This document shows, in pieces, positions 1-9,300 of a DNA stretch of 64,000 bases. Location of the stretch: contig CAJUQT010000002.1 of assembly GCA_910588225.1 (NCBI GenBank), positions 89,626 to 153,625 on the forward strand, read 5' to 3'. Position 1 is the first letter of the stretch. Each line of letters begins with the position of its first letter. A program made the position numbers and the translations under genes. Below the pieces are notes generated by a model. That model worked only from the letters and a program-made list of their open reading frames with translations. It had not been told where the DNA came from and did no database searches. The DNA is from an uncultured Acetatifactor sp. (GTDB lineage: Bacteria; Bacillota; Clostridia; Lachnospirales; Lachnospiraceae).

Positions 1-2
1 AG

Positions 3-116
3 AGCATAAGAAGACAAACTCGTATACGTAGTGCTATCATCGATAACAACACCACGGTACGACAGACAGCAAAGGCGCATGGAGTGAGCAGGAGAACTTC
101 TAAATGTCCTTTCTGA
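3..116 (+). pseudogene. spoIIID-like remnant (internal fragment)
   Basis: The third frame from the window edge reads AIIDNNTTVRQTAKAHGVSRRT before diverging and stopping at 114-116. This closely matches IIDNNATVRQTAKTFGVSKST of the intact SpoIIID at 11782. At DNA level roughly three quarters of the bases agree over the matching 60 nt. The match is lost at the codon corresponding to about residue 35, in the recognition helix. I see no ribosome site, and the true 5' end may lie outside the window. The simplest reading is a broken spoIIID-like gene left by insertion of the adjoining defence island. An unrelated HTH fragment is less likely given the continuous TVRQTAK..GVS match. Confidence 0.6.
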
Positions 117-204
117 AATATCTGATTATGGATTAGTGTCAGCAAGGTATAATGAATGAGGGACTAACCTAACCGTGGGCTGGGAAATCATGGGAGGTGA
201 AGGA

Positions 205-534
205 ATGCTGTCAAAGGAAATGAGAGAGGAATTGATATGGGGTCTTACGGATATCTTTAGAAATAATATTACCATGATTATTTTATACGGCTCAGCGGCG
301 AGGGGCGACGCAACGGAAGAAAGTGATATCGATATTGCGATTGTCGTGAGGAGCCAGATGGATGATGCGACAAAGAGACGCTTCTTAAGCTGGGCTGCCG
401 ACATGGACATCCGATATGAAAGAGTTTTTTCAATCGTGGATATAGAGGAAAGCAATATGAAGAAATGGGAGGATGTACTTCCTTTTTACCGGAATGTGAA
501 AAAGGAGGGGATTGTTTTATGGAAAGCAGCTTGA
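205..534 (+). CDS. MntA-type minimal nucleotidyltransferase (antitoxin of a HEPN/MNT pair)
   Basis: The 109-residue protein has the nucleotidyltransferase signature LYGSAARGDATEESDIDIAIV at residues 28-48. G29-S30 bind phosphate, and D41 and D43 are the metal-binding acidic pair. In characterised HEPN/MNT pairs such as HepT/MntA, this enzyme transfers AMP to the HEPN toxin and neutralises it. I chose ATG 205 because a GGGAGGTGAAGGA ribosome site lies just upstream; the longer frame from 175 has none. The gene overlaps the next by 16 nt, which suggests translational coupling, and the pair leads into the helicase operon. The family is secure. The antitoxin role is inferred from the gene pair. 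Confidence 0.88.
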   Translation: MLSKEMREELIWGLTDIFRNNITMIILYGSAARGDATEESDIDIAIVVRSQMDDATKRRFLSWAADMDIRYERVFSIVDIEESNMKKWEDVLPFYRNVKKEGIVLWKAA

Positions 535-911
535 AGGAACTGGCGGGTTATCGTTTGGCGAGAGCCCGGGAAATGCTGTCGGCATCAGAGGGCAACCTGG
601 AGATAGGGCAGTATAAAACATCCTTAAACAGGTCTTACTATGCGGTCTTTCACGCAATGCGCTCGGCGAATGCCCTGAAGAGCTTTGACTCGTCCAAGCA
701 CTCAGGAGTGATAGCATATTTTACGAAAGAATATTTGAAAACAGAAATATTGGACAGAAGCCTTGCTGTTATTATAAAAGAGAGTTCATTATGCAGAGAA
801 AAGTCTGATTATGACGATTTCTATGTGGCGGGCAGGGCTGAAGCGGAAGAACAGCTTAAAAATGCAAAACAATTTGTTCAGGAAGTGGAAAAGTATGTGA
901 GTTCAAAGTAA
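519..911 (+). CDS. HEPN-domain protein (HepT-like toxin ribonuclease)
   Basis: This 130-residue, mostly helical protein carries the HEPN core NRSYYAVFHA. R38 and H45 form the R-x6-H active pair of HEPN RNases. The start at ATG 519 follows an AAAGGAGGGG site at 501-510 and lies inside the end of the upstream nucleotidyltransferase gene, so the two are probably co-translated. HEPN toxins of such pairs cleave RNA, for example tRNA, when not AMPylated. The protein matches the PF05168 HEPN style (YYAvFHA.RA) and keeps its active residues. It may be an independent toxin-antitoxin module or an RNA-targeting effector for the neighbouring defence genes; the sequence alone does not decide this. Confidence 0.86.
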   Translation: MESSLKELAGYRLARAREMLSASEGNLEIGQYKTSLNRSYYAVFHAMRSANALKSFDSSKHSGVIAYFTKEYLKTEILDRSLAVIIKESSLCREKSDYDDFYVAGRAEAEEQLKNAKQFVQEVEKYVSSK

Positions 912-958
912 CAGAGAGGTATTTTGCTTCATCTAGGGATATACCAGGAGGAATACAT

Positions 959-2518
959 ATGGCTTCATTGACACATGTCTGTATGTGGTCAGACAACAGC
1001 TGGAAACCGATAGCAGCAGAAAAAGCCGCCATACTGCATCCAGGTGGAACCGTATCTGCCCATAGCGGTCTGTTCATGTGTGAACTCTGTGGACAGTATG
1101 TGATTCTTACCGATGGAAATAGCAACAGACGCCATTTCAAACACAGCGCTGATGAAAAAAGCAAGGACTGTCCTGAGCGTACATCTGGAGCTGGCTATTC
1201 CATTTCCTATGGTTCTCAGGAACATGATTTGCCAATCCGTATTACAAGCGTATCGCCATCTTCTTTCAGATTTGAAGTTGGTTTGATTCGTGCTCCAATA
1301 AGTTCTCTCAGCAAGGACTTTCGTATAGAAATCAAACCAAAGGGGGCATTTGATGTGTGCTATGTGTTCACCAAAGAACGATTGAACCAGCACGGCATTA
1401 CATATCTTTCTATCGGTGAAAGGCCGTTTGAAAAATACACTCTCAGTTTCCGGAATGGAAGTGATAAATTACATGAATTCTGGCCTGCAGAGATGAAAGG
1501 CATTGATTCGGAAGGCACATTGTTTGAAAAAGCTTCCGGCCGAAAACTTCCATATGATGCCGATGTTGAGATTGGAAAAGAATACTATCTGCTAAAACGT
1601 GGCTGTATCTATGGGAGGCAGCGAAACAGTGTGGGAATTCAAGAAATCACGCAAAAACGATTCGGGTGGGAAAATTGGATTCTTTATGTGGTTTCAGCAT
1701 CTGCATTTAATGAAGATGCTGCCCGATTCTATCTTAACTTCCATTGCCGCCTGACAGATTGCCCCGTTTCATTGAAACCGGTATGGCCGCTATTTGTTGA
1801 AGGTAATTACATAGTTAAGCACAATCAAAACAAGATGTATATGCTTGTGGAAGGTAATGTAGCTGCATTTAGAACATTTCCTCCCGTGAGAATTCACCAG
1901 CTTAATTACAATTCATCTCAGCCAAAACTATATGAGGTGCCTTGCTCCGGCAGACAGCAGTTAATATCTGCCGGTCGTACTCAGGCCTTACAATATACAT
2001 ACTTTTGGAAAGAGTCTCTTGGCCAGGTGGGCTTGCGTCCAGAAGTTTCCGTAACGAATCTTGCAGGTGCTGCCGTCGATTCAGGCGAGACCGATATTTT
2101 GCCAAAGAATAAAACGCTGTGCTTCAAATCGACATTTGATGGCGAGCTTATTATCTTGAACAAGAACCGTGTTGTAGATAAGCGAAAAATATCCTTCGAC
2201 AAATATATTGAGCTGGACGGACTATCCTATGGTTTAAGCGTTCAAGTTGTCATTGGCCTTGATGTCATCTGGCAAATCAGCTTCAGGAAACAACAGCCTA
2301 TCCTTACAGAGGACGAAGCTGAAATTCTGAAGCGGATTACGAATGTATCAGGAGCCGCAATCCCAGCTCCGCACTCCTTGCGAAATATCTTGACAGGAAT
2401 GAACCACTATCCGCAGATATGCCAGTGGATACGAAAATGTATTAAGAATGGCATCATCAAGGAGCAATCTTACCGCAGATTGCAGGAGGCCTATCGTGGT
2501 ATGAATACGAATAGATAA
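959..2518 (+). CDS. Unknown defence-operon protein with N-terminal zinc-finger-like motif
   Basis: I do not recognise this 519-residue protein as a named family. Residues 40-75 hold CELCGQY, then HFKH, then a lone Cys (DCPE). This resembles the C-x2-C...HFxH zinc-like motif at the N-terminus of CoiA-type proteins. The remainder alternates short hydrophobic strands and looks beta-rich. A basic helical tail of about 60 residues contains NHYPQICQWIRKCIKNG. The start follows a CAGGAGGAA site 7 nt upstream. Only 11 nt separate it from the next gene, so it belongs to the four-gene helicase operon. A nucleic-acid-binding or recognition role in a Druantia-like system is inferred from position only. 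Confidence 0.85.
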   Translation: MASLTHVCMWSDNSWKPIAAEKAAILHPGGTVSAHSGLFMCELCGQYVILTDGNSNRRHFKHSADEKSKDCPERTSGAGYSISYGSQEHDLPIRITSVSPSSFRFEVGLIRAPISSLSKDFRIEIKPKGAFDVCYVFTKERLNQHGITYLSIGERPFEKYTLSFRNGSDKLHEFWPAEMKGIDSEGTLFEKASGRKLPYDADVEIGKEYYLLKRGCIYGRQRNSVGIQEITQKRFGWENWILYVVSASAFNEDAARFYLNFHCRLTDCPVSLKPVWPLFVEGNYIVKHNQNKMYMLVEGNVAAFRTFPPVRIHQLNYNSSQPKLYEVPCSGRQQLISAGRTQALQYTYFWKESLGQVGLRPEVSVTNLAGAAVDSGETDILPKNKTLCFKSTFDGELIILNKNRVVDKRKISFDKYIELDGLSYGLSVQVVIGLDVIWQISFRKQQPILTEDEAEILKRITNVSGAAIPAPHSLRNILTGMNHYPQICQWIRKCIKNGIIKEQSYRRLQEAYRGMNTNR

Positions 2519-2529
2519 GGAGACACATT

Positions 2530-5295
2530 ATGGATTACATCAATCTTCTTGCTCAGGAAGAAAAGTCAACCCTCTGCGGAATCATCGCAGGCAGAGAGTT
2601 CAAAGAACTCTTCAAGAGAAACGAACAGGAATTCGCTAAAATACGCAAGGGATTCAGAGCCAAATCATTGACAGAGCAGTCTGCGCTGTCAATTGCTATA
2701 GCCAATGTGGACAAGCCTTTTATCGCAATGTGGGTCAATACAAGAGTAGATATCTGGCTCAAGGAAATTCAGGAAAACATAGAGAAGCTTGAGGGGGAAG
2801 GTTCAATTCATGACATTGCTCTGGCAGCAACTATGCTTGACTCCGTCTTTGCCGATCATGTTGATTTATACCTCAAACTTGTAGGAAAATCTTTGGAAGT
2901 GGATGCCTGCCCTAAACTTCATGGAAGAATGGAAGGCATCAAAGCTGAGCGTGCGAGGAGTGCGGAAGCGGCTGCCCGCATTAAAATTATGGAAGATGAG
3001 AAGCGCCATCTGCTTGGCCAAATTGAAGCTGCTCAGCAGAGTGCTGATGCTATAAAGGCAGAATACCAACAGAAAATACAAGAAATTGAACAGGATAAAG
3101 ACACATTGGAGTCCTTGTTGGCTGAGGCACAAGAGAGAATTACCGAATTGCAGACCGTTCCCACCACTGCTAAAAGCGACGATGCCGATTATCTCGCACA
3201 GTTTGACGATACAGATGCTTCTATTCTACCTTCTACTGGTAGTGATGAAATTGTTTCTTTATGTGGTGTTATCTCAGATTACAATGGAGAGAAAAGGCTC
3301 ATTCGTTATGCTGATTTAAGCCATAATGGACACTATAATATTTTTAACCAAAGTGCAGATGTTCCGCCATCCTTCACAAATAGAAAAAAGATTTTCCGTA
3401 AGGATGGTCCTTCCAATGACGGTTTTTATGGCATTTGGACTTGGCACGCAGTTCCGAAGGAGAATGATCCGTCCAGGGATCATATATTATCCCAGTACAA
3501 CATGAATCTTGATGCCATTGAAGTCGTTACTATTTCAGAAGCATCAAATCTTGATGACCTGATTCATCTGCTGAAAAACGGAATCGAATGCCAGCTTCAT
3601 AGCCGTAGAGTCCTGTTCGCCTTTTATGTATCCAAGGGACAGTATGTGGGCGTTTTGTGCAACACCAAGGAGCTCGGCACGGTGAACGGAAAGGCTACCT
3701 TTGCTGAGGATTGCATTGAAGTACCAGTATATGAATTCACTGGTGGCGATATTTTGCGTTTCGATAATGGGCTTACTTTCTATAGAAATGCGTTTGCCGG
3801 TCTCCCAAGCAAGCTTTATCGATTGAAAAGTCCCCTTGATATCGTAAAAAATATCGTTCTCTCTTCTATTTCCTGGGCTACCTATAAAACAAGAGAAGTA
3901 ACTCGTTCCGAGTATAGAACGTTTAAGGATTTCCTTGGTGCAATTCCCGTTGACGATATCATATGTAAGATTGGAATTGCATGCCGCTGCTCCAATCCTG
4001 CTGCGAAAGAACTGCTGGATGAATTCCTGAATGCAGTCTGGAGATATGTTGATGGAGACAGCTTAGAAGATGAAATAATCCGCGCAGCTATTTCTGCAAG
4101 TACTGAGCTTCAGGAAAAAACAAAAGCGCTGATTCGCACGGATTGGGAAGCGGAGAACAAGAGCTTACTGGCCGAAGCACAGAAGGAACTCGATTCACTT
4201 GGGGCTGAGTTAAGGTCTGTTTCTGCTGATTTAAGCGAAGCGCAAGAAGCATTTATGAAAACTAAATCGGAAGAAGAACAGCTTGCTGGTATCATAACCG
4301 AAAAGAAAAAGCTGGCTGAGGATGTTGAAGCAGCAGTTGCCGAAAGAATCCAAAAGGCACGCGAAAATGCGGCAGATTTTATTGCAGATATGGCTTTCGT
4401 TGGTGGACGACCCATTCAGGCTGTAGTCACAGAGGCTTCTGCCGCAGTTGAGGTTTCATCTAAACCTGTTGTTACACCATATTGCACTTTTTCAGCATAC
4501 GAAGACCGAAACAATCTCGAAGCACATCATTCTTGGGCAGACGTAATCATTACAGCTGCATTTGAACTCGGAGAGGCTGGTGTAGCAGAGAAATATAGCA
4601 GTGGCCTAGCCGCTTTCCTTTGTGCCGCTTACATTGAAAAACAGCCAATCCTCCTTGTGGGCCCAAATGCAATCGATATTGCGCAAGCATTTAGCGCAGC
4701 CGTTACGAGTCATAAGCATGGAATGCTCTGTTGCGAAGGCAACTTTAGCAATCAGGTAATCACAGAAATCGGCATCGATGGCGAAGATATCGTGATAATC
4801 AACAATCTTCTTGCAAGTGGCTGGATGAACAGACTCCCAGAGATTCTATCTCAAAAAGATATCTTCTATGTTGCTACTCATCCGTATGCAGAAGACGTTC
4901 AAGTTGAGCCCAAGAGCCTGTATGGGTTCATGCTGCCGCTGTTTACAGAGTTTTTTGTGGATAAGAAAGCCACTGGCAATTACTATGGAGGTTACTTTGC
5001 GGATGACTTCAAAGCCTATTCAGCATCAAAGGGCGCACAAAAAGAATTAAGAGCTCTTTCAAAATTTACACTGAGTCCTTTCGTCAGAAACCGAATCGAC
5101 AGCCTTGTTGCTACGATGCACGACATCCATTCCGCCGCAACGGCGGATGAAGAGTTTCTGTTTGCGGTTCTTCCTATTGCTTATGCGTCATTGGCAATGA
5201 ATGAACTCACAGAAATGATTGCTGATTCGCAGAAGGGTATCGCAATTTCAGCAAGCCTCAAACGTGATTTGCAGTATATCTTAGGAGAAATCTAA
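2530..5295 (+). CDS. Large coiled-coil protein with degenerate AAA-like C-terminal domain (defence operon)
   Basis: The protein has 921 residues. A helical N-terminal domain (about 1-130) is followed by a coiled coil (about 135-215), a globular middle, and a second coiled coil (about 540-620). The C-terminal region contains ILLVGPNAIDIAQAF at about 706-720. It sits where a P-loop would be, but lacks the GKS/T residues. It is followed by a strand-acid motif GEDIVIINNL and a sensor-like IFYVATHPY. I read this as a catalytically dead AAA+/McrB-like fold, which is inference. The start has an AAGGAGA site, and the stop overlaps the next ATG (TAATG). It probably forms a scaffold or sensor complex with the operon's helicase. 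Confidence 0.86.
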   Translation: MDYINLLAQEEKSTLCGIIAGREFKELFKRNEQEFAKIRKGFRAKSLTEQSALSIAIANVDKPFIAMWVNTRVDIWLKEIQENIEKLEGEGSIHDIALAATMLDSVFADHVDLYLKLVGKSLEVDACPKLHGRMEGIKAERARSAEAAARIKIMEDEKRHLLGQIEAAQQSADAIKAEYQQKIQEIEQDKDTLESLLAEAQERITELQTVPTTAKSDDADYLAQFDDTDASILPSTGSDEIVSLCGVISDYNGEKRLIRYADLSHNGHYNIFNQSADVPPSFTNRKKIFRKDGPSNDGFYGIWTWHAVPKENDPSRDHILSQYNMNLDAIEVVTISEASNLDDLIHLLKNGIECQLHSRRVLFAFYVSKGQYVGVLCNTKELGTVNGKATFAEDCIEVPVYEFTGGDILRFDNGLTFYRNAFAGLPSKLYRLKSPLDIVKNIVLSSISWATYKTREVTRSEYRTFKDFLGAIPVDDIICKIGIACRCSNPAAKELLDEFLNAVWRYVDGDSLEDEIIRAAISASTELQEKTKALIRTDWEAENKSLLAEAQKELDSLGAELRSVSADLSEAQEAFMKTKSEEEQLAGIITEKKKLAEDVEAAVAERIQKARENAADFIADMAFVGGRPIQAVVTEASAAVEVSSKPVVTPYCTFSAYEDRNNLEAHHSWADVIITAAFELGEAGVAEKYSSGLAAFLCAAYIEKQPILLVGPNAIDIAQAFSAAVTSHKHGMLCCEGNFSNQVITEIGIDGEDIVIINNLLASGWMNRLPEILSQKDIFYVATHPYAEDVQVEPKSLYGFMLPLFTEFFVDKKATGNYYGGYFADDFKAYSASKGAQKELRALSKFTLSPFVRNRIDSLVATMHDIHSAATADEEFLFAVLPIAYASLAMNELTEMIADSQKGIAISASLKRDLQYILGEI

Positions 5296-6299
5296 TGAAT
5301 AAGTACAACGGACTGCTTTTAACGGTATCACACAAGTATTGCATCCATAAAGGGACACAAGAAACAGAGGACGATTGGAAGACTCGTCTGGTTTATAGTA
5401 TCTGCGGAATGATGGCTTATGCTTCTCTCTGGGACGACTCGGAAGAAGAGCCTATTTCCATTGTGCATTTGAAAAGGAAAGTCAGCAGCATGCTTGCAAG
5501 TTACAAATCGATGTACCCGGAGCTTTCCGGAAGCTTGCCAAATGTTTCTGAGAAACTCGAAGATGAAATTGCGGACCTATTCTTAAGCGCGGGAGTGGTC
5601 TATCACCGTCCCAACCGAATCGCTCCATCCATGAAGCATGAAGAACCGTTCTGTGACATTTTATTTCAAAGAGGTATCGCTCTGGATAGCATCTCTTGTG
5701 TATCCGGAATTGGTTTTTATTCAAAACAGGTCAGAGAAACAAATTCGGACAGGATAAAAGCAATGTTCGGTCTTGAACAGGACAATTTACAGGCATTATG
5801 GTGCGAGGCGCTATCTGCTGCTTCCTGGAAAGCCGATTTGTCGTTTGAACATAATACAGAGTACCTTCGCCTAAAACCGCCCTTCTCTCAAGGATACTGG
5901 GTAGACAAGCCGGATATGACAGGTGCTGTTTCGATTCTTCGAACCGGAATGAAAGGCTCACAGTTATACTACCTTTACCGCTATTCTGGCAATACGATAG
6001 AAGTCAGCTCGCTGCCGCAGTGGCAGGTAGAGTCCTACAATTACAGATTGCTTGCTTGCGCCTGCCTATCAGCCTATGGAACATTGCCTCCAATAGAATA
6101 TTCTGAAGGCGGAGCAATAGTCCATATACGTATGAATTATTTGCTCCCGCCACGTGAGCTTGCATTTTTGAAACTCTATAGCTGGCCTGAGAAATGCATA
6201 TCATTCCCGTGCAATTTCAGGCGAAAATTATCAACAGAGGTCTTTAAAGCCATTAAGAATGTTTTGTCTGATGAGGGATATGAATTGAAGGAGGGATAA
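5295..6299 (+). CDS. Unknown 334-residue defence-operon protein
   Basis: The product shows no motif I can assign. It has no signal peptide and no membrane segment. It begins MNKYNGLLLTVSHKY and is a mixed alpha/beta protein with scattered aromatic residues and no zinc cluster. The start overlaps the stop of the 921-residue gene in the sequence TAATG, and an AGGAGA site lies within that upstream gene. The helicase gene follows after only 4 nt. Such tight coupling implies that the products act in one complex with fixed stoichiometry. It may correspond in position to a small Druantia accessory subunit, but I cannot match it to DruA, DruB, DruC or DruD by eye. Confidence 0.85.
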   Translation: MNKYNGLLLTVSHKYCIHKGTQETEDDWKTRLVYSICGMMAYASLWDDSEEEPISIVHLKRKVSSMLASYKSMYPELSGSLPNVSEKLEDEIADLFLSAGVVYHRPNRIAPSMKHEEPFCDILFQRGIALDSISCVSGIGFYSKQVRETNSDRIKAMFGLEQDNLQALWCEALSAASWKADLSFEHNTEYLRLKPPFSQGYWVDKPDMTGAVSILRTGMKGSQLYYLYRYSGNTIEVSSLPQWQVESYNYRLLACACLSAYGTLPPIEYSEGGAIVHIRMNYLLPPRELAFLKLYSWPEKCISFPCNFRRKLSTEVFKAIKNVLSDEGYELKEG

Positions 6300-6303
6300 T
6301 CTA

Positions 6304-9300
6304 ATGCTAAACGGAGCGAATTTTGTTCATACGCAGCTGCGAATGGAGCTGGAAGACTATATTAAATCCCAGTATTTCGGGAAATCTCCGCTCTTGCTTT
6401 CAGCACTAAGCGATCATATTGATGATGAGGGATTGCTCTATCAGAAACCCTTTATTGAGTCCTCTCCTGCATATGTGACTGTACAAAATGGTATTGAGAC
6501 AGCATCCATTGAATCTTGGATGAAAGAGTATTTCTTACAGTTGGCAGAGGCTGGCATAGGAGTTTTCCCATCTCCGTTTGCTCACCAGATATCTGCGCTT
6601 GAAGCGGCAACCCGAGGAGAAAACTTATTTGTTTCGACGGGGACTGGTTCTGGTAAAACCGAATGCTTTATGTGGCCACTTCTTGCAAAGATGGCTACTG
6701 AAGCAAGAAACTCCAAGGAATCGTGGGCAAAACGAGGTGTTCGAACAATTGTCATGTACCCCATGAACGCCCTGGTTTCAGATCAGGTTAGCCGACTCAG
6801 AAGGATGATTGGAGATCCCGATAAGAAGTTTATCAATATATTCAGAAACATTTGCGGTGACGAAGTTCGCCGTCCACAGTTTGGTATGTATACCGGTCGA
6901 ACCCCATATCCTGGAGCGCAGCCTTCTACAGAACAGGACAGAAAGCTGGAAAAAACCTTGGCAAGAATGTCTTTCCCTCAGAGCGATTCTGAAAAAGAAT
7001 TTTTCAACCACCTTCTCAATGAGGGAAAGATACCAGCGAAGGCAGATATGAATCAGTTTCTGCAAGGGCTTCATGAGAGTAGGCATATTCCGGACGATGA
7101 GGATGCAGAGCTGATAACCCGCTTTGAAATGCAGCAATTCTGTCCAGATATTCTCATCACAAACTATTCTATGCTGGAATACATGCTGCTACGTCCCAGA
7201 GAACAGAAAATATGGGATAACACTCACGAGTGGCTTGCTTTGAACAACGAGAACAAATTGCTGTTTGTCATTGATGAAGCACATATGTACCATGGTTCAT
7301 CAGGCGGTGAAGTTGCGTTACTGATACGCAGACTTTTCCATAAGCTTGGCATTAGCCGTGACCGAGCGCAATTTATACTCACTACCGCAAGTATGCCCAA
7401 CAAGAATCAGCAGGATGTTGATTCAGTAATGACGTTTGCAAATGAGCTTACCGCTTCCGACATAGCGACCCAGTTCTGCTATCTCACTGGTGAAAGGGAA
7501 GTCATTGATGGCCAGTTGAAGTATGACATACCCACTGAGCTTCTCTTAAGCTCAAGTCCCAGCCAATTTGAGGACAAGGATGAATGGAAGCTTTCTGCGC
7601 TCTTGTCATTCTGGCGTCAATTGGAGGGCTTTGACCATTGTATTAATTCCTTGGAATCGGTTTACAACTGGATGTACGACAATCTTGTCTATTATCGCCC
7701 ATTCCATGAACTCGTCAAGTATTGTCGTGGAAATGCAGTATCTCTTGGAGAACTGTCTTCTGGTATATTTCCGGATCTCAGTCAGGAAAATGCGCTAAAA
7801 GCAACTAGCGTCCTTTTGGCTATTGCGCCACTTGCAAAGGACACCAAAGGTTCTGTTCTCTTTCCTGCACGCATGCATATGCTTTTCAAAGGTATTTCTG
7901 GAGTGTATGCCTGTGCCAATGCAGATTGCAGTTGTTCCCATTCGAAAGGAGGTCTTGCTTTAGGCGAAATCTATTTGTCTGATGGCAATTTGATATGTCC
8001 ACATTGTGGCAGTGTTGTATATGAACTTTACAATGACAGACGTTGCGGTGCACTGTTTTTCAAAGGCTATGTCCTTGAAGATGACTCAGAACTTCATGGA
8101 AATGTATATCTGTGGCGCTACCCTGGTCAGTTAATGGATCGCAGAATGAAAGAAGTGCATCTGTTTATCCCAACAGATGATTTTGGATTACCTGCAAAAC
8201 AGGGTAAAAACGCCATCAAGCCATGTTATCTTGATGTCAAGAGCGGGTTTGTCAACTTTACGGATGACTCTTCCGTTGGCAAGTCATGGATTAGAAAGCT
8301 ATACTACTGCAACTACTCTGCAAAAGGTAAACCGCAGATTATTACTTTCCCGACCTGCCCGCATTGCAGACATCAACTTTCTACATCGCAGCTTACCTCA
8401 TTTAGCACTCGAGGCAATCAGTCTTTCTTTAACTTGATTAAGTCGCAGTTCCAACTGCAGCCTGCTGTATCAGGGAAGGATGGTAATCTTGATCGGTTTC
8501 CTAACGAGGGACGCAAAGTCTTGCTATTCTCTGATAGCCGTCAACGTGCGGCAAAATTGGCTAGAGATATGTCTGATGCTTCGGATATTTCTGCTGCAAG
8601 GCAGTTGTTTGCGATAGCGATTAAGACAATGGAAGAGCAAACAGTCGAGCAATCCATGGATTCTCTGTATGACTACTTGTGTCTGGCGGCTGGTCAGCGT
8701 CATGTGCAGTTGTTCCATGCCCCTGAACGCACAAAATTTGCTGAAGATTGTACTTCTGCGCTGAAAAACTACAATCGTTGTATAAAACGAGGAATAGACT
8801 ACACTCCGCGATTTACTATTGCGAACGCACCTGTGCAGATGCAAGAGCAGCTTCTTCGACTGTTTAGTGGTGGCTATAACACCTTGTACGACTCCGCTAC
8901 AAGCTGGATTGAACCTACTGATAAGGCTCTTTTTGATGCTGTTGATGCTCTTGATGAAAACCATGTAACGGTGACTGATGAGGAGTTCATTGATTTCTTC
9001 AATGCTTGGATGCTCTCAATCTGTGATATGTCTACTGCCCTTGGCCATATCATCAATGATACAGTTCGAGTGAGGGTTCGCCCAAATCACGGTGGCTACG
9101 GACTTGATAAAGATTGGGAGTTTTCGAAGGTTATCCGTGAGATTATGGGGTGGGGTGACGGAAATGAAACGGAGATGGCTTGGAAACGAGTATTGAAAGA
9201 AGCATTCCTTGATTCAGCGCAACCTGATAACGGAAAACTATACATCGACCTTTCCAGAGTAAAAGCACGTTATGATGCTGTGCATGTATGGTACAGATGT

